Positions 41,410-50,428 of a stretch of DNA of 64,000 nt are shown one piece after another (the first letter of the stretch is position 1; each line of letters begins with the position of its first letter). Source of the DNA: Sphingomonas sp. Lineage in GTDB: Bacteria; Pseudomonadota; Alphaproteobacteria; Sphingomonadales; Sphingomonadaceae. Location of the stretch: positions 1-64,000 of the forward strand of contig NZ_JAIERS010000001.1 in the NCBI RefSeq assembly GCF_019746665.1. The letters are read 5' to 3'. A program made the translations under genes and the position numbers. Under the pieces are notes generated by a model. It did no database searches. It saw only the letters and a program-made list of their open reading frames with translations, and was not told where the DNA came from.

Positions 41410-43194
41410 GTGACCGACCATGGCCGACGATTGGACTTGCTGCGCACTGCCATCGCGGCGGCGGGGGGCCAGGCCTATGTCGTGCCGCTCACCGATGAAC
41501 ATGGCAGTGAATATGTGATCGGCTATGCCCGGCGGCTGGAGTGGCTGACGGGCTTTACGGGCTCCCAGGGTTGGGCCGCGGTTACTGGCGAACGGGCCGC
41601 GATATTCGTCGACGGGCGCTACATCGTTCAGGCGGAGCGCGAGGTCGATCGCGGCCGGATCGAAGTGATACCAGGCGGCGGCGACGCGGTCGCGCCGTGG
41701 CTGGCGGCGAATGCCGTAGGACAGCAGCCGGTGCTGTTCGATCCCTGGCTCCACGACTGCGGGTGGGTGGACCGCGCGACGAACGCCCTGGCGGCGGCCG
41801 GGATCGCGCTGGTGCCCGCGCCCAACTTGATCGACACGATCTGGACCGACCGCCCCGCCCCGCCCGCGGCACCCGCGGTCCCCCATCCGCTTCGCTTCGC
41901 CGGACGCGAAGCCTCGGCCAAGCGCGCGCAAATGGCGGCGGAGGTCGCCAGCGCGGGCGCCGACGCGCTGGTCCTCACCGCGCTCGATTCGATCGCCTGG
42001 TTGCTGAACATTCGCGGCACCGATCTTGGCGAAACGCCGGTCGTGCGATCGTTCCTGCTGCTGCGGTCCAATGCCAGCGCCATGCTGTTCGTCGATCCGG
42101 GCAAGATCAATGATGCGATGCGCGATCATCTTGGCTCCGATGTCGAATGTGCTCCCTATGGCACGTTGGCCACGCGCCTCGGCGAGATGGGCACGACGCG
42201 CGTGATGATCGATCCCGATCGCTGCCCCGCCGCCGTGCGCGCCGCGCTGGGGACGGCGAGGATCATTGCCGCTGTCGATCCGTGCCTGACGCCCCGCGCG
42301 ATCAAGAACCCGGTCGAGATCGCGGGTATGCGCCGCGCGCACCAAGCGGATGGAATCGCGGTTGTGCGTTTCCTTATCTGGCTCGAAAGCGCGGCGCGAA
42401 GCGGCGACCTCGACGAGATCGCCGCCGCCGACCGCCTGGATGCCTTGCGCCGGAAGGATGGCTTGTGCCGCGGCCTCAGCGCCGCGACCATCTCGGCTGC
42501 CGGCGCGAACGCGGCCTTGCCGCATTATCTGGCGAAGCCAGGGGCGGCGGCGTTGCTCCGCCCGGGTTCGGTCTATTTGTTCGATGGCGGCGGCCAATAT
42601 TTGGACGGCACGACCGACATCACGCGCACCGTGGCGATCGGCGACCCGGGACCCGCCCTGCGACGCGACTTCACGCTGGCGTTGAAAGCGCACCTCGCCA
42701 TCGCGACGCTGCGCTTCCCGGCGGGAACGACGGGAGGCCAGCTCGATCCCCTCGCGCGGCAACCTTTGTGGCGCGCGGGCCTCGATTATCCCACCGGGAC
42801 CGGGCACGGCCTGGGCAGCTACCTCGCCATTCACGAGGGGCCCGCCTTTTTCGGCAAGCCTGGCGGAACCCGCGCGGTCGACGCCCCGCTCAGGACCGAC
42901 ATGGTGATGACGATCGAGCCGGGCATCTACCGCGTCGGCCAGCATGGCGTCAGGACCGAGAACGCTTATCGGGTGGTGCCAGCGACCGGCGAGGGTGGCG
43001 CGGCGGGCTGGCATGCGTTCGAGCCGCTGACCATGGCGCCAATCGATCGGCGGCTGATCGATACCGCCTTGCTCGATGCCGAGGAGCGGGCCTGGATCGA
43101 CCGATACCATGCCGCCGTGGTCGCGGCGCTCGCGGACGCGTTGAACCCACCCGAGCGGGCATGGCTCGAAAAGACCTGCGCGCCGCTCGATTAA
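41410..43194 (+). CDS. Three-domain aminopeptidase P (Xaa-Pro aminopeptidase, M24B)
   Basis: Removes an N-terminal residue ahead of Pro or hydroxyproline. Two creatinase N-terminal domains (about 10-150 and 160-310) and a pita-bread catalytic domain whose metal ligands are visible: Asp in LFDGGGQYLDGTTDITRT (two Asp), His in TGTGHGLGSYL with a following HEGP, Glu in TIEPGIYR and Glu in VRTENAYRV. 594 aa agrees with cytosolic APP1-type enzymes. GTG start four bases after the ALDH stop. Its place in the hydroxyproline operon argues that Xaa-Hyp or Xaa-Pro peptides are the source of the imino acid. Confidence 0.9.
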   Translation: MTDHGRRLDLLRTAIAAAGGQAYVVPLTDEHGSEYVIGYARRLEWLTGFTGSQGWAAVTGERAAIFVDGRYIVQAEREVDRGRIEVIPGGGDAVAPWLAANAVGQQPVLFDPWLHDCGWVDRATNALAAAGIALVPAPNLIDTIWTDRPAPPAAPAVPHPLRFAGREASAKRAQMAAEVASAGADALVLTALDSIAWLLNIRGTDLGETPVVRSFLLLRSNASAMLFVDPGKINDAMRDHLGSDVECAPYGTLATRLGEMGTTRVMIDPDRCPAAVRAALGTARIIAAVDPCLTPRAIKNPVEIAGMRRAHQADGIAVVRFLIWLESAARSGDLDEIAAADRLDALRRKDGLCRGLSAATISAAGANAALPHYLAKPGAAALLRPGSVYLFDGGGQYLDGTTDITRTVAIGDPGPALRRDFTLALKAHLAIATLRFPAGTTGGQLDPLARQPLWRAGLDYPTGTGHGLGSYLAIHEGPAFFGKPGGTRAVDAPLRTDMVMTIEPGIYRVGQHGVRTENAYRVVPATGEGGAAGWHAFEPLTMAPIDRRLIDTALLDAEERAWIDRYHAAVVAALADALNPPERAWLEKTCAPLD

Positions 43195-43213
43195 GGATCC
43201 GGTGCGGTGCCGA

Positions 43214-44602
43214 TCACGCCTCCATCACTTCGGCGATTTCGGCGCAGGTCTTGGGGATGGGCGGTCCGAGGACGCGTCCACCCGCCGCCGTCACCAGTAC
43301 TTCATCCTCGATGCGCAGCCCGCCTGCGCCGATCAGCGCGCGCAAGCGCGGATAATCGATCAGCCCGGCATGGCGCCGATCGGCCGCCCATTGTTCGATA
43401 AGTGGCTCGATGAAGTATAGCCCAGGTTCGATCGTCACCACCATATCGGCGGCGAGCGGCTTGGCGAGCCGCAGCCGGTTCAGGCCGAACAAGGTGGAAC
43501 GTGTAAAACCCTCGCCATAACCAACATGATCCTCACCAAGGCTCTCCATGTCGTGGACGTCGAGGCCGATTTGGTGCCCCAGCCCGCCTGGACAGACCAC
43601 CGCATAGGCCCCTGTCTCGACCGCTTCCGCTGGATCGCCCCGAAACACCCCGAAATCCGCCATCCCCTCGACCAGCACGCGCATCGCGGCTTTGTGGATG
43701 TCGACAAAGGGAACGCCTGGCCGCACCGCCGCGATGCCCGCAGCCTCGGCGGCGAACACGGTCTCGTAAAGCGCGTGAGCGCGCCCCCGGAAACGACCGC
43801 CGACCGGGATGGTTCGGGTGATGTCGCTGGCATAGCCCATCACGCTCGACGCGCCCGAATCGTTGATCACCACGTCCCCCGTTGCCAGGCGCTGGCTATG
43901 GTCGTGATTGTGGAGAATCTCGCCGCGCCGGGAAAGAATCGCGGGATAGGCCAGTTGCAGGCCATCGCGGTGCGCTTCCGCGGTCAAGGCGGCGACGACG
44001 GCGAATTCTGCCACGCCCGGGCGCGCCGCGCGCATCGCGGCGCGGTGCATCCGGTCGGTCGTCGCCAGCGCCCGTTCCATCTCGGCGATCTCGCCCGTGT
44101 CCTTGATCTCGCGCAGCGCGATCAGCGCGCGAACGAGGTCAATCGACGCGCCCGCCTCGACCGCTGCCGGCGCCATGCCGGTCAAGGCGGCAAGTCGCAG
44201 CACCGTACGGCCGCGATAAGGCGGTGGGAAATGCAGCCGCCGCCCCTGCGCGGTTGCTCGCGCTATCCATGTCTCGACCTCGGCGCGCGGCGCCGTGCGC
44301 GCTACCCCGGCCCATTGGCCGCGCTCGGCAAGCGACGGCAGATCGCCCATCCACACCCGGGTTTCCAGATCAGGATCGGCTCCGAACAGCACCTCCTCGC
44401 CGCTGTCGAGATCGATCAGGCCGATCAGATCGGGCTGCTGCAAGCCGAACAGATAAGCGAAACTGCCATCTTGGACGAAGGGATAGGGATTATCGCGATA
44501 ATTGATCGCCGCCTCGCTAGCGCCGACAAGGATCACGAGGCCCGCGCCCATGCGGCGGCGCAAGGCGTCCCGGCGATGGCAATAAATCGCGGCTTCGAAC
44601 AT
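43214..44602 (-). CDS. M24-family Xaa-Pro peptidase / prolidase-like
   Basis: AMP_N-type N-terminal domain (AIYCHRRDALRRRM, FLFGLQQPDL-like YLFGLQQP) and M24 catalytic domain with Asp ligands in VINDSGASSVMGYASDITRT, His in GGLGHQIGLDVHD, Glu in TIEPGLYF and Glu in LRIEDEVLV. 462 aa, similar to PepP/PepQ. It is convergent with the other aminopeptidase P gene, 19 bases away. Start at MFEAAIYCH (44602); operator copy 4 is 15 bases before it. Together the two M24 enzymes could process both Xaa-Pro oligopeptides and dipeptides. Confidence 0.87.
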   Translation of the reverse strand: MFEAAIYCHRRDALRRRMGAGLVILVGASEAAINYRDNPYPFVQDGSFAYLFGLQQPDLIGLIDLDSGEEVLFGADPDLETRVWMGDLPSLAERGQWAGVARTAPRAEVETWIARATAQGRRLHFPPPYRGRTVLRLAALTGMAPAAVEAGASIDLVRALIALREIKDTGEIAEMERALATTDRMHRAAMRAARPGVAEFAVVAALTAEAHRDGLQLAYPAILSRRGEILHNHDHSQRLATGDVVINDSGASSVMGYASDITRTIPVGGRFRGRAHALYETVFAAEAAGIAAVRPGVPFVDIHKAAMRVLVEGMADFGVFRGDPAEAVETGAYAVVCPGGLGHQIGLDVHDMESLGEDHVGYGEGFTRSTLFGLNRLRLAKPLAADMVVTIEPGLYFIEPLIEQWAADRRHAGLIDYPRLRALIGAGGLRIEDEVLVTAAGGRVLGPPIPKTCAEIAEVMEA

Positions 44603-44616
44603 GGCGCCCCTCAAAT

Positions 44617-44632
44617 ATGACTGGTGCGTCAC
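44617..44632. promoter_or_regulatory. TetR-type operator, copy 4: ATGAC-TGGTGC-GTCAC
   Basis: Sits in the divergent gap between the M24 peptidase (15 bases) and the M81 gene (44 bases), so it could control both. Confidence 0.7.
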
Positions 44633-44675
44633 CTAACAGGTCGCCTCGCCGCGCGCGAGGGTGTAAGCTACCGCC

Positions 44676-46199
44676 ATGAGCCAGCCGCGAACCTTCATCG
44701 CCGCGCTCGCGGCCGAGACGAACAGCTTCGCTCCCTTCCCGACCGGGCGCTCGGCGTTCGAGGAGGAGGGCATCCGCCGCGACGCCTCTCGCCAAGCCAA
44801 TGGCATGTGCGCGGAGGCGCTCGGCGTGTTCCGCCGCCGCGCCGAAGCCGCCGGTCATGCGGTGATCGAAAGCATCAGCGCCTATGCCCAGCCGGGCGGC
44901 CCGGTCGTTCGGCAGGTGTTCGAGGCGCTGCGCGACACGATCCTCGCCGATTTGCGCGCCGCGATGCCGGTCGATGCGGTGCTGCTCCTGCTCCACGGCG
45001 CGATGATCGCCGATGGCTATGACGATTGCGAGGGCGATCTGCTGGCGGCGGTGCGCAGCATCGCACCGCAGGCTGTGATCGGCGCGAGCCTCGACCCGCA
45101 CTGTCACCTGACGACCCCGATGGTCGCCGCCGCCGACATGATCACGATCTTCAAGGAGTATCCGCATGACGATGTTGCGCCGACCGCATCGGCGCTGTTC
45201 GACGGGTGCGAGGCGAAGCGGACCGGGCGCGCGCACCCGGTCCCGGCGCTGATCGACACCGCGATGATCGGCTTTTACCCAACCTATGCCCAGCCGATGC
45301 GCGGCATTGTCGACGGGGTACGCGCGCGCGAAGCCACGGGCGCGATTCTCTCGGGCAGCATCGCTCATGGTTTCCCCTGGGGCGATGTCTCCGACACCGG
45401 AACGCGCGTGCTCGTCTATGCCGATGGCGACGCCGAGACGGCCGAGCGCGAGGCGCGCGCCATCGGCCAGGCGCTGTATGACGCGCGTGAAGCGCTGCTG
45501 CCGCGCTATCCGGGCATCGAGGAGTCGCTCGATTGGGCGGCAGCGCTGGGCGGTAGGGTCGTAATTGGCGATCATAGCGACAATCCCGGTGGCGGGGCGC
45601 CCTCGGACAGCAGCTTCTTCCTCGCCGCGATTCGCGCCCGCGGGCTGCGCGACGTCGCGATTGGCGGCTTTTGGGACCCGGTGCTCGCGCGGCTATGCGC
45701 CGATGCGGGCGTCGGCGCGCGGCTGCCGGTGCGCCTGGGCGGCAAGATGGGGCCCAGCTCGGGGATGCCGGTCGATTTGCTGGTGGAGGTGGCTGGGATC
45801 GCCGAGGATCACGGCCAGGATGCGTTTGGGGTGCGCGACCTGCTAGGGCTCAGCGTTTGGCTGCGCAGCGCGGGCATCGACATGGTCGTCACCAGCGTGC
45901 GCTCGCAGGTCTATGGGCTCGATTTCTTCACCGGACTGGGCATCGTGCTGTCAGACAAGCGGCTCGTGGTGGTGAAATCGAGCCGGCATTTCGAACATAG
46001 CTTCGCCCCCTTCGCCGATCACCTGTGGACGGCGAGTTCGCCGGGCGCGCTCAGCCTCGACTTCGCGGCGATGCCATATGCCAAACGCGCGCGTGATTAT
46101 CACCCTGCGATGGCGGACCCCTGGGCGCCGTTCGGCTCGGCCAGGCTGCTGCCGCTGCCCAGCTCGGCTTCACGCACTTCCTCGACCAGCGCGACATAA
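44676..46199 (+). CDS. M81-family metallopeptidase (MlrC-like)
   Basis: The family is named for MlrC, which hydrolyses linear peptides of microcystin breakdown in sphingomonads. Likely zinc ligands are in place: Glu14 (AAETNSF), His107 (LLLHGAM), Asp140 and His142/144 (SLDPHCHLT) and His164 (KEYPHDD). A C-terminal MlrC_C domain follows (GDHSDNPGGGAPSD onward). 507 aa. Most M81 proteins have no known substrate, and mlrA is absent, so microcystin should not be assumed; an amide with D- or unusual residues is a fair guess. Its last ~33 codons overlap the MFS gene tail-to-tail. Confidence 0.85.
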   Translation: MSQPRTFIAALAAETNSFAPFPTGRSAFEEEGIRRDASRQANGMCAEALGVFRRRAEAAGHAVIESISAYAQPGGPVVRQVFEALRDTILADLRAAMPVDAVLLLLHGAMIADGYDDCEGDLLAAVRSIAPQAVIGASLDPHCHLTTPMVAAADMITIFKEYPHDDVAPTASALFDGCEAKRTGRAHPVPALIDTAMIGFYPTYAQPMRGIVDGVRAREATGAILSGSIAHGFPWGDVSDTGTRVLVYADGDAETAEREARAIGQALYDAREALLPRYPGIEESLDWAAALGGRVVIGDHSDNPGGGAPSDSSFFLAAIRARGLRDVAIGGFWDPVLARLCADAGVGARLPVRLGGKMGPSSGMPVDLLVEVAGIAEDHGQDAFGVRDLLGLSVWLRSAGIDMVVTSVRSQVYGLDFFTGLGIVLSDKRLVVVKSSRHFEHSFAPFADHLWTASSPGALSLDFAAMPYAKRARDYHPAMADPWAPFGSARLLPLPSSASRTSSTSAT

Positions 46200-47536
46200 C
46201 CGCGCGACGTGCGCCAGAAGATGATGCCGCTCAGTACCAGGAAGACGATCGCGACCGAGACCGCGGCATAGAGCAGCCCGCGTTCCACCCCTCGCAGCGC
46301 ATCGGACAACGCGCCAACGACGACATAGCCGAGCGCCGCCGAAATCTGCGAAAAGATGTAGAGCGCGAATACCCTTGCCCGCATTGGAACGGGGGTCATG
46401 TTCTGAAGCATCGTCGGCAGGATCATGGTGCCGACGGTCAGCACGATCGCCTGCAGTCCCCACAGGATATAGAGTTGGGCGACACTTTGCGCGAAGGCGA
46501 TAAAGGCGGAAGTGAGCGCCGCGAGGAACATCACCCAGGCGAGCGCCAAAACGTCGCTCCAGCGTTGGCTGCGCGCCCGGAACCAGGGCAGCAGCGCCGT
46601 GCCGATGGCGAAGCCCAGCCCGGCCGTCACCAACGCCATCGACGCCAGCCACTCGCCGCTTTGCTGTGGCGTCTGGCCAAAATAGCGCTGGGCGATGATC
46701 GGAATCCAGCCGGCGGTCGCGATCAGGCCGAACTGGTTGCACAGCGTCGCGCCCACCACGCCGGCGAACGGGCCGCGATGGGCCGCGACGTAGCGCCAGA
46801 ATTGGGGGGCGGGCGCCGCGGCGCCGAGGCTCCCCGGCCTTTTGGCGGCGAGCCTGAGCCCGGCGGTGCGACGGGGCAACATGAGAATGAGCGCCACGGC
46901 GACCGGCGAAAATGCGATCGCCGCGAAGAAACACAGTCGCCATTCGGGCATCCGCGCGATGGCGAGCGGGAGCGACGGGCGCATCCATTCGACGAGAACG
47001 ATCAGCATTCCCGCAAGCCACACTCCGATCGACTGCGACAGCCGCGATGCGATGACGAAGATCGAGTTGGCGAGTTGCCGCGCGGATGCCGGAAAAAGAT
47101 CGGGCAGCATCGCAAGCGCCGCCGGGCCGGTTCCCGCCTCTCCCACGCCGACCAGCGCCGCGAAGGTCAGCAAGGGGACGAAGCTCGGCGCCAAGCCGCA
47201 ACCCGCCACGGCAACGCTCCACAGCAACACACAGATGGCGATCACCCAGCGGCGATCATAGCGATCGGCGAGCGCCGAGATCGGATAGACCGTCAGCAAG
47301 CCGATCAGCGACAGCCCCAGCCCTTGTAGCATCCCGAGCTGGGTGTCGCTCAGCCCCATGTCCCGCCGGATCGCCTCCGCGAACAAAATGAAGATCTGGC
47401 GATCGACGATCGCGTAGATCGACACGATGATCATGACCGCGAGCCCGAACCACGCCGATGCCGGAATTCGTTCGTTGGCTGTCCGTTGAACCCCAACGGG
47501 CTCGGCGGTGCGATCTGCGGCGGCATTGGAAACGAT
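46100..47536 (-). CDS. Major facilitator superfamily transporter
   Basis: Twelve hydrophobic helices with MFS motifs: VYPISALADRYDRRWVIA (motif A, D-R-x-x-R-R), GVGEAGTGPAALAMLPDLFP in TM5 (typical of the spinster/ACS-like group). 478 aa starting at MIVSNAAAD (47536). Operator copy 5 lies 24 bases upstream. The C-terminal hydrophilic tail (VEEVREAELGSGSSLAEPNG) overlaps the M81 gene for 100 bases on the opposite strand. Probable importer of the peptide, amino acid or acid handled by the cluster; substrate unknown. Confidence 0.87.
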   Translation of the reverse strand: MVSNAAADRTAEPVGVQRTANERIPASAWFGLAVMIIVSIYAIVDRQIFILFAEAIRRDMGLSDTQLGMLQGLGLSLIGLLTVYPISALADRYDRRWVIAICVLLWSVAVAGCGLAPSFVPLLTFAALVGVGEAGTGPAALAMLPDLFPASARQLANSIFVIASRLSQSIGVWLAGMLIVLVEWMRPSLPLAIARMPEWRLCFFAAIAFSPVAVALILMLPRRTAGLRLAAKRPGSLGAAAPAPQFWRYVAAHRGPFAGVVGATLCNQFGLIATAGWIPIIAQRYFGQTPQQSGEWLASMALVTAGLGFAIGTALLPWFRARSQRWSDVLALAWVMFLAALTSAFIAFAQSVAQLYILWGLQAIVLTVGTMILPTMLQNMTPVPMRARVFALYIFSQISAALGYVVVGALSDALRGVERGLLYAAVSVAIVFLVLSGIIFWRTSRGYVALVEEVREAELGSGSSLAEPNGAQGSAIAG

Positions 47537-47559
47537 CATCACACGCCCCTCCCGTCTGT

Positions 47560-47575
47560 ATGACTTGTTGGTCAT
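47560..47575. promoter_or_regulatory. TetR-type operator, copy 5: ATGAC-TTGTTG-GTCAT
   Basis: Perfect arms, 24 bases before the MFS start codon and 61 bases from copy 6. Confidence 0.75.
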
Positions 47576-47620
47576 ATTGGCCGAGTTACTTGACATCGGC
47601 AAGCGCCCCGCCGCATGAAC

Positions 47621-47636
47621 ATGACTGATAAGTCAG
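47621..47636. promoter_or_regulatory. TetR-type operator, copy 6: ATGAC-TGATAA-GTCAG
   Basis: One arm deviates in the last base. It ends nine bases before the CocE-family ATG and abuts the SD AGGTGAGGG, so binding could also block ribosome access on a short leader. Confidence 0.65.
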
Positions 47637-47645
47637 GTGAGGGTA

Positions 47646-49433
47646 ATGGCGGAAGCAACGTCGAGCACGAGCCGGGCCACGAGTTCGATCGACCTGATCG
47701 AGCGCGCAGCCGCCGGCCGGCCACCGCCGATCGACCGGATGCCGCGACCAAGCTTCAAGCGCATGGTGGAGATGCGGGACAATGCCCGGCTGGCGACCTG
47801 GGGTTGGCTGCCGGTCGATCGGCGTGGGCCCTACCCGGCCATCCTGTTCCGCACGCCGTATCGCGAGGATCTGCTCGGGTGGATGCGGATGGACCCGCTG
47901 CGCTACCGCGATGCCGGCTATGCGGTCGTCTTCCAGCTAATCCGCGGCATCGGCGAATCTGAAGGCGCGTTCGAGTTCGCCAACCCGCTCGATCGGTCCG
48001 ACGGGTTCGACACGATCGAATGGGTCGCCGCCCAGCCCTGGTGCACGGGCGCCGTGGGCATGGACGGATCGTCATATGTCGGCATGACGCAGATCGCCGC
48101 CGCGATCGAGCAACCGCCGTCGCTACGCTGCATCGTGCCTGCGGTGGTGTCGTCGGACTTTTTCAATGATGTTCCCCGCTACGGGGGTATCGTATCGCGC
48201 CAGCACACGCTCGGCTGGACGCAGTTCACCTATAAGGACAGCCTCGCCGATCTCACGCCCGGGCTATGGGGTGCGCAGGCCTTCCTCGCCAACCCCGCCG
48301 CCTGGCCGTTGCTGCTGAGCCGCCCGGCCCTCGCCGCCGCCGACGGCGTGCTGGAGCATGACGCGCTCGCCCATTATCGCGAAGTGTTGACGCGCGAGAC
48401 GTTCGACGATTGGTGGGCGGCGCGCACGTTCTCCCCCAGCGACTATGCGCGCGTCGCGGTGCCGACGATGGTCGTCACCGGTCTGTTCGATGGATCAATG
48501 GGCAGCCAGATCCTGTGGCGAATGCTGGAGGAACACGCGCCTGCCGAGGTCGAGCGCCGGCTCGTAATCGGCCCCTGGGACCATGGCCAGGCCTATGTCG
48601 GCGGCGCAGCCTATGGCCCCTATCGCTTCGAGGGCCTCGACGGTTTCGACCTACAGTCAGCCCGCCTCGCCTTCTTCGATCGCCACCTACGCGGCGAGGG
48701 AGCCGGGCCAAGGCTGGCGGGCCGTGTCTCGAGCTATTTGTTGGGGGCTGATCGTTGGCTGGGAATGGCGGCCTATCCCGATCCGGCCGTCTCGCTCTGT
48801 CCGCTGTATCTGGCGTCCGATGGGCCGGCGAACCTGAGGGGCAATGGCCGGCTGGTCGAGCTGCCGCGCGCCAGCGACGCGGCGGACGCGTTCGAAGTCG
48901 ATCCCGAACTACCGTTCGTCCCCGTTGGCCGCAGCCTTGATCCAAAGCTCGCGCTCGATCTGCGCGAGACCGAGCGCCAGGAGGATGTGCTGGTCTACAC
49001 CGGCGAGCCGCTTGCCGCGCCGCTGACGCTGCACGGCGAGTTCGCGGTCGAGCTTCACCTGTCGGCCGATGTGCCGGACTGCGACATCGTCTGCTGGCTG
49101 GCGCGGGTACCACCGGACGGCCGCACCACGCAGCTTTCGGTAGGGATGCTGCGTGCCCGCTACCGCCATGGCTTTGATCGCACGGTGCTCTTGACGCCGG
49201 GCGAGCCGGTGGCGGTTCGCGTCGCGATGGCGCATGTCGGCATCACCCTCGCGCCGGGCGATCGCCTGCGACTGCTTATCGGCGGCACGCTGTTTCCCCT
49301 GCTTGATCCCAATCCGCATGACGGCGGCCCGACCGCGACGGCCGCCGCGGTCCGGCGGGCACGACAAGTCATCCACCACGGTGTCGCGCACCCTTCGCGC
49401 GTGCTGCTGCCTGCGCGGGAGGAGGAGTCGTGA
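47646..49433 (+). CDS. CocE/NonD-family hydrolase (X-Pro dipeptidyl-peptidase S15-like)
   Basis: Alpha/beta hydrolase domain with TPYREDLLGW, the cap helices, nucleophile GMDGSSYVGMTQ, Asp region LFDGSMGSQ and His in GPWDHGQ, followed by the C-terminal jelly-roll domain (from ~400) of S15 peptidases, cocaine esterase and alpha-amino-acid ester hydrolases. 595 aa from ATG 47646; SD AGGTGAGGG. S15 members release Xaa-Pro dipeptides, which fits the proline/hydroxyproline theme; ester hydrolysis is the alternative. It leads the operon cocE - dgcN - dgcA - dehydratase with overlapping stops and starts. No signal peptide. Confidence 0.84.
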   Translation: MAEATSSTSRATSSIDLIERAAAGRPPPIDRMPRPSFKRMVEMRDNARLATWGWLPVDRRGPYPAILFRTPYREDLLGWMRMDPLRYRDAGYAVVFQLIRGIGESEGAFEFANPLDRSDGFDTIEWVAAQPWCTGAVGMDGSSYVGMTQIAAAIEQPPSLRCIVPAVVSSDFFNDVPRYGGIVSRQHTLGWTQFTYKDSLADLTPGLWGAQAFLANPAAWPLLLSRPALAAADGVLEHDALAHYREVLTRETFDDWWAARTFSPSDYARVAVPTMVVTGLFDGSMGSQILWRMLEEHAPAEVERRLVIGPWDHGQAYVGGAAYGPYRFEGLDGFDLQSARLAFFDRHLRGEGAGPRLAGRVSSYLLGADRWLGMAAYPDPAVSLCPLYLASDGPANLRGNGRLVELPRASDAADAFEVDPELPFVPVGRSLDPKLALDLRETERQEDVLVYTGEPLAAPLTLHGEFAVELHLSADVPDCDIVCWLARVPPDGRTTQLSVGMLRARYRHGFDRTVLLTPGEPVAVRVAMAHVGITLAPGDRLRLLIGGTLFPLLDPNPHDGGPTATAAAVRRARQVIHHGVAHPSRVLLPAREEES

Positions 49434-50428
49434 TCCCGAAGCCCTATCTTGTCTTTGTCGGCGATGCGCCGCCATCGGTCACCACCAAGACCGCGCAAGG
49501 CGTGCGCCAATGGGCGCCCCGGAATTGCGCCGGACAATGGCGACTGGCGCCGGATGCGATCGATCTGGACCTGCCGGATCTCGACCCCGCCGCCGCCGTC
49601 GCGGCGGGCGCGCGTTCGCTGCTGATCGGCATCGCGCCCGCGGGCGGCGTGCTTCCGGCCGCCTGGGTGCCGGCGCTAGTCCAGGCGCTCGACGCGGGGC
49701 TCGATATTGTGAGCGGCCTGCACCAGCGCCTTGCCGACGTCCCTGAACTCGCGGCCGCCGCGCGGCGGGCGGGCCGCGCGCTGCATGACGTGCGGCACAA
49801 CGACACCCGCTTCCCGGTCGCGAGCGGGCGCCGCCGCACCGGGCGCCGGCTGTTGACGGTCGGCACCGATTGCGCGCTGGGCAAGAAGTACACCGCGCTG
49901 GCGATAACCCAGGCGCTGCGCGCGCGCGGCATCGACGCCGATTTCCGCGCGACCGGTCAGACCGGAATCATGATCGCGGGCGACGGCATTCCGCTCGATG
50001 CCGTGGTCGCCGATTTCGTGGCCGGCGCCGCTGAAACCTTGTCGCCCGATGCCGCGCCAGACCATTGGGACGTGATCGAGGGCCAGGGCGCCATCCTCCA
50101 TCCCGCTTATGGCGCGGTAACGCTGGGCCTGCTTTATGGATCGCAGCCCGATGTGCTGGTGCTGTGCCACGATCCGCAGCGCACCGCGTTCGCCGGCTGG
50201 CCCGATAGCGCCCTGCGGCCACTTCGCGAGACGATGGACCTTTATCTCACGCTCGCGCGCGCGACCAACCCGGCGCCCCGCTTCGCGGCGATCGCCCTCA
50301 ACACGTCGAGCCTTGCCGAGGCGGAAGCAAGCAACCTGTCCGCAACGCTCGCGGACGAGCACGGTCTGCCCGTCTTCGACCCGCTGCGGTTCGGCATCGA
50401 CCGCGCCATCGAGGAGATACTGACGTGA
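49430..50428 (+). CDS. dgcN: DUF1611 protein, probable D-glutamate N-acetyltransferase DgcN
   Basis: Two-domain DUF1611 protein: an N-terminal domain (~1-130) ending in the VASGRRRTGRRLLTVGTDCALGKKYTA segment, whose GTDCALGKKYTA is a P-loop-like motif, and a C-terminal domain with TGIMIAGDGIPLDAVVADFVAGAAE, WDVIEGQGAILHPAY and ALNTSSL. DgcN-DgcA pairs were described as a D-glutamate pathway in marine bacteria and archaea: DgcN acetylates D-Glu, DgcA epimerises N-acetyl-D-Glu. GTG start overlaps the cocE stop; dgcA overlaps its own stop (GTGA). The assignment depends on the pairing, which is present here. Confidence 0.75.
   Translation: MIPKPYLVFVGDAPPSVTTKTAQGVRQWAPRNCAGQWRLAPDAIDLDLPDLDPAAAVAAGARSLLIGIAPAGGVLPAAWVPALVQALDAGLDIVSGLHQRLADVPELAAAARRAGRALHDVRHNDTRFPVASGRRRTGRRLLTVGTDCALGKKYTALAITQALRARGIDADFRATGQTGIMIAGDGIPLDAVVADFVAGAAETLSPDAAPDHWDVIEGQGAILHPAYGAVTLGLLYGSQPDVLVLCHDPQRTAFAGWPDSALRPLRETMDLYLTLARATNPAPRFAAIALNTSSLAEAEASNLSATLADEHGLPVFDPLRFGIDRAIEEILT

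Noticed and set aside
41290-43110. A 606-codon minus-strand frame across aminopeptidase P
   Set aside because: No recognisable domain; the plus-strand gene has all M24 metal ligands.
44676-46199. Assignment of the M81 gene as true mlrC of a microcystin pathway
   Set aside because: M81 proteins are widespread, no mlrA-type protease is in the window, and the surroundings point to hydroxyproline and general D-residue peptides.
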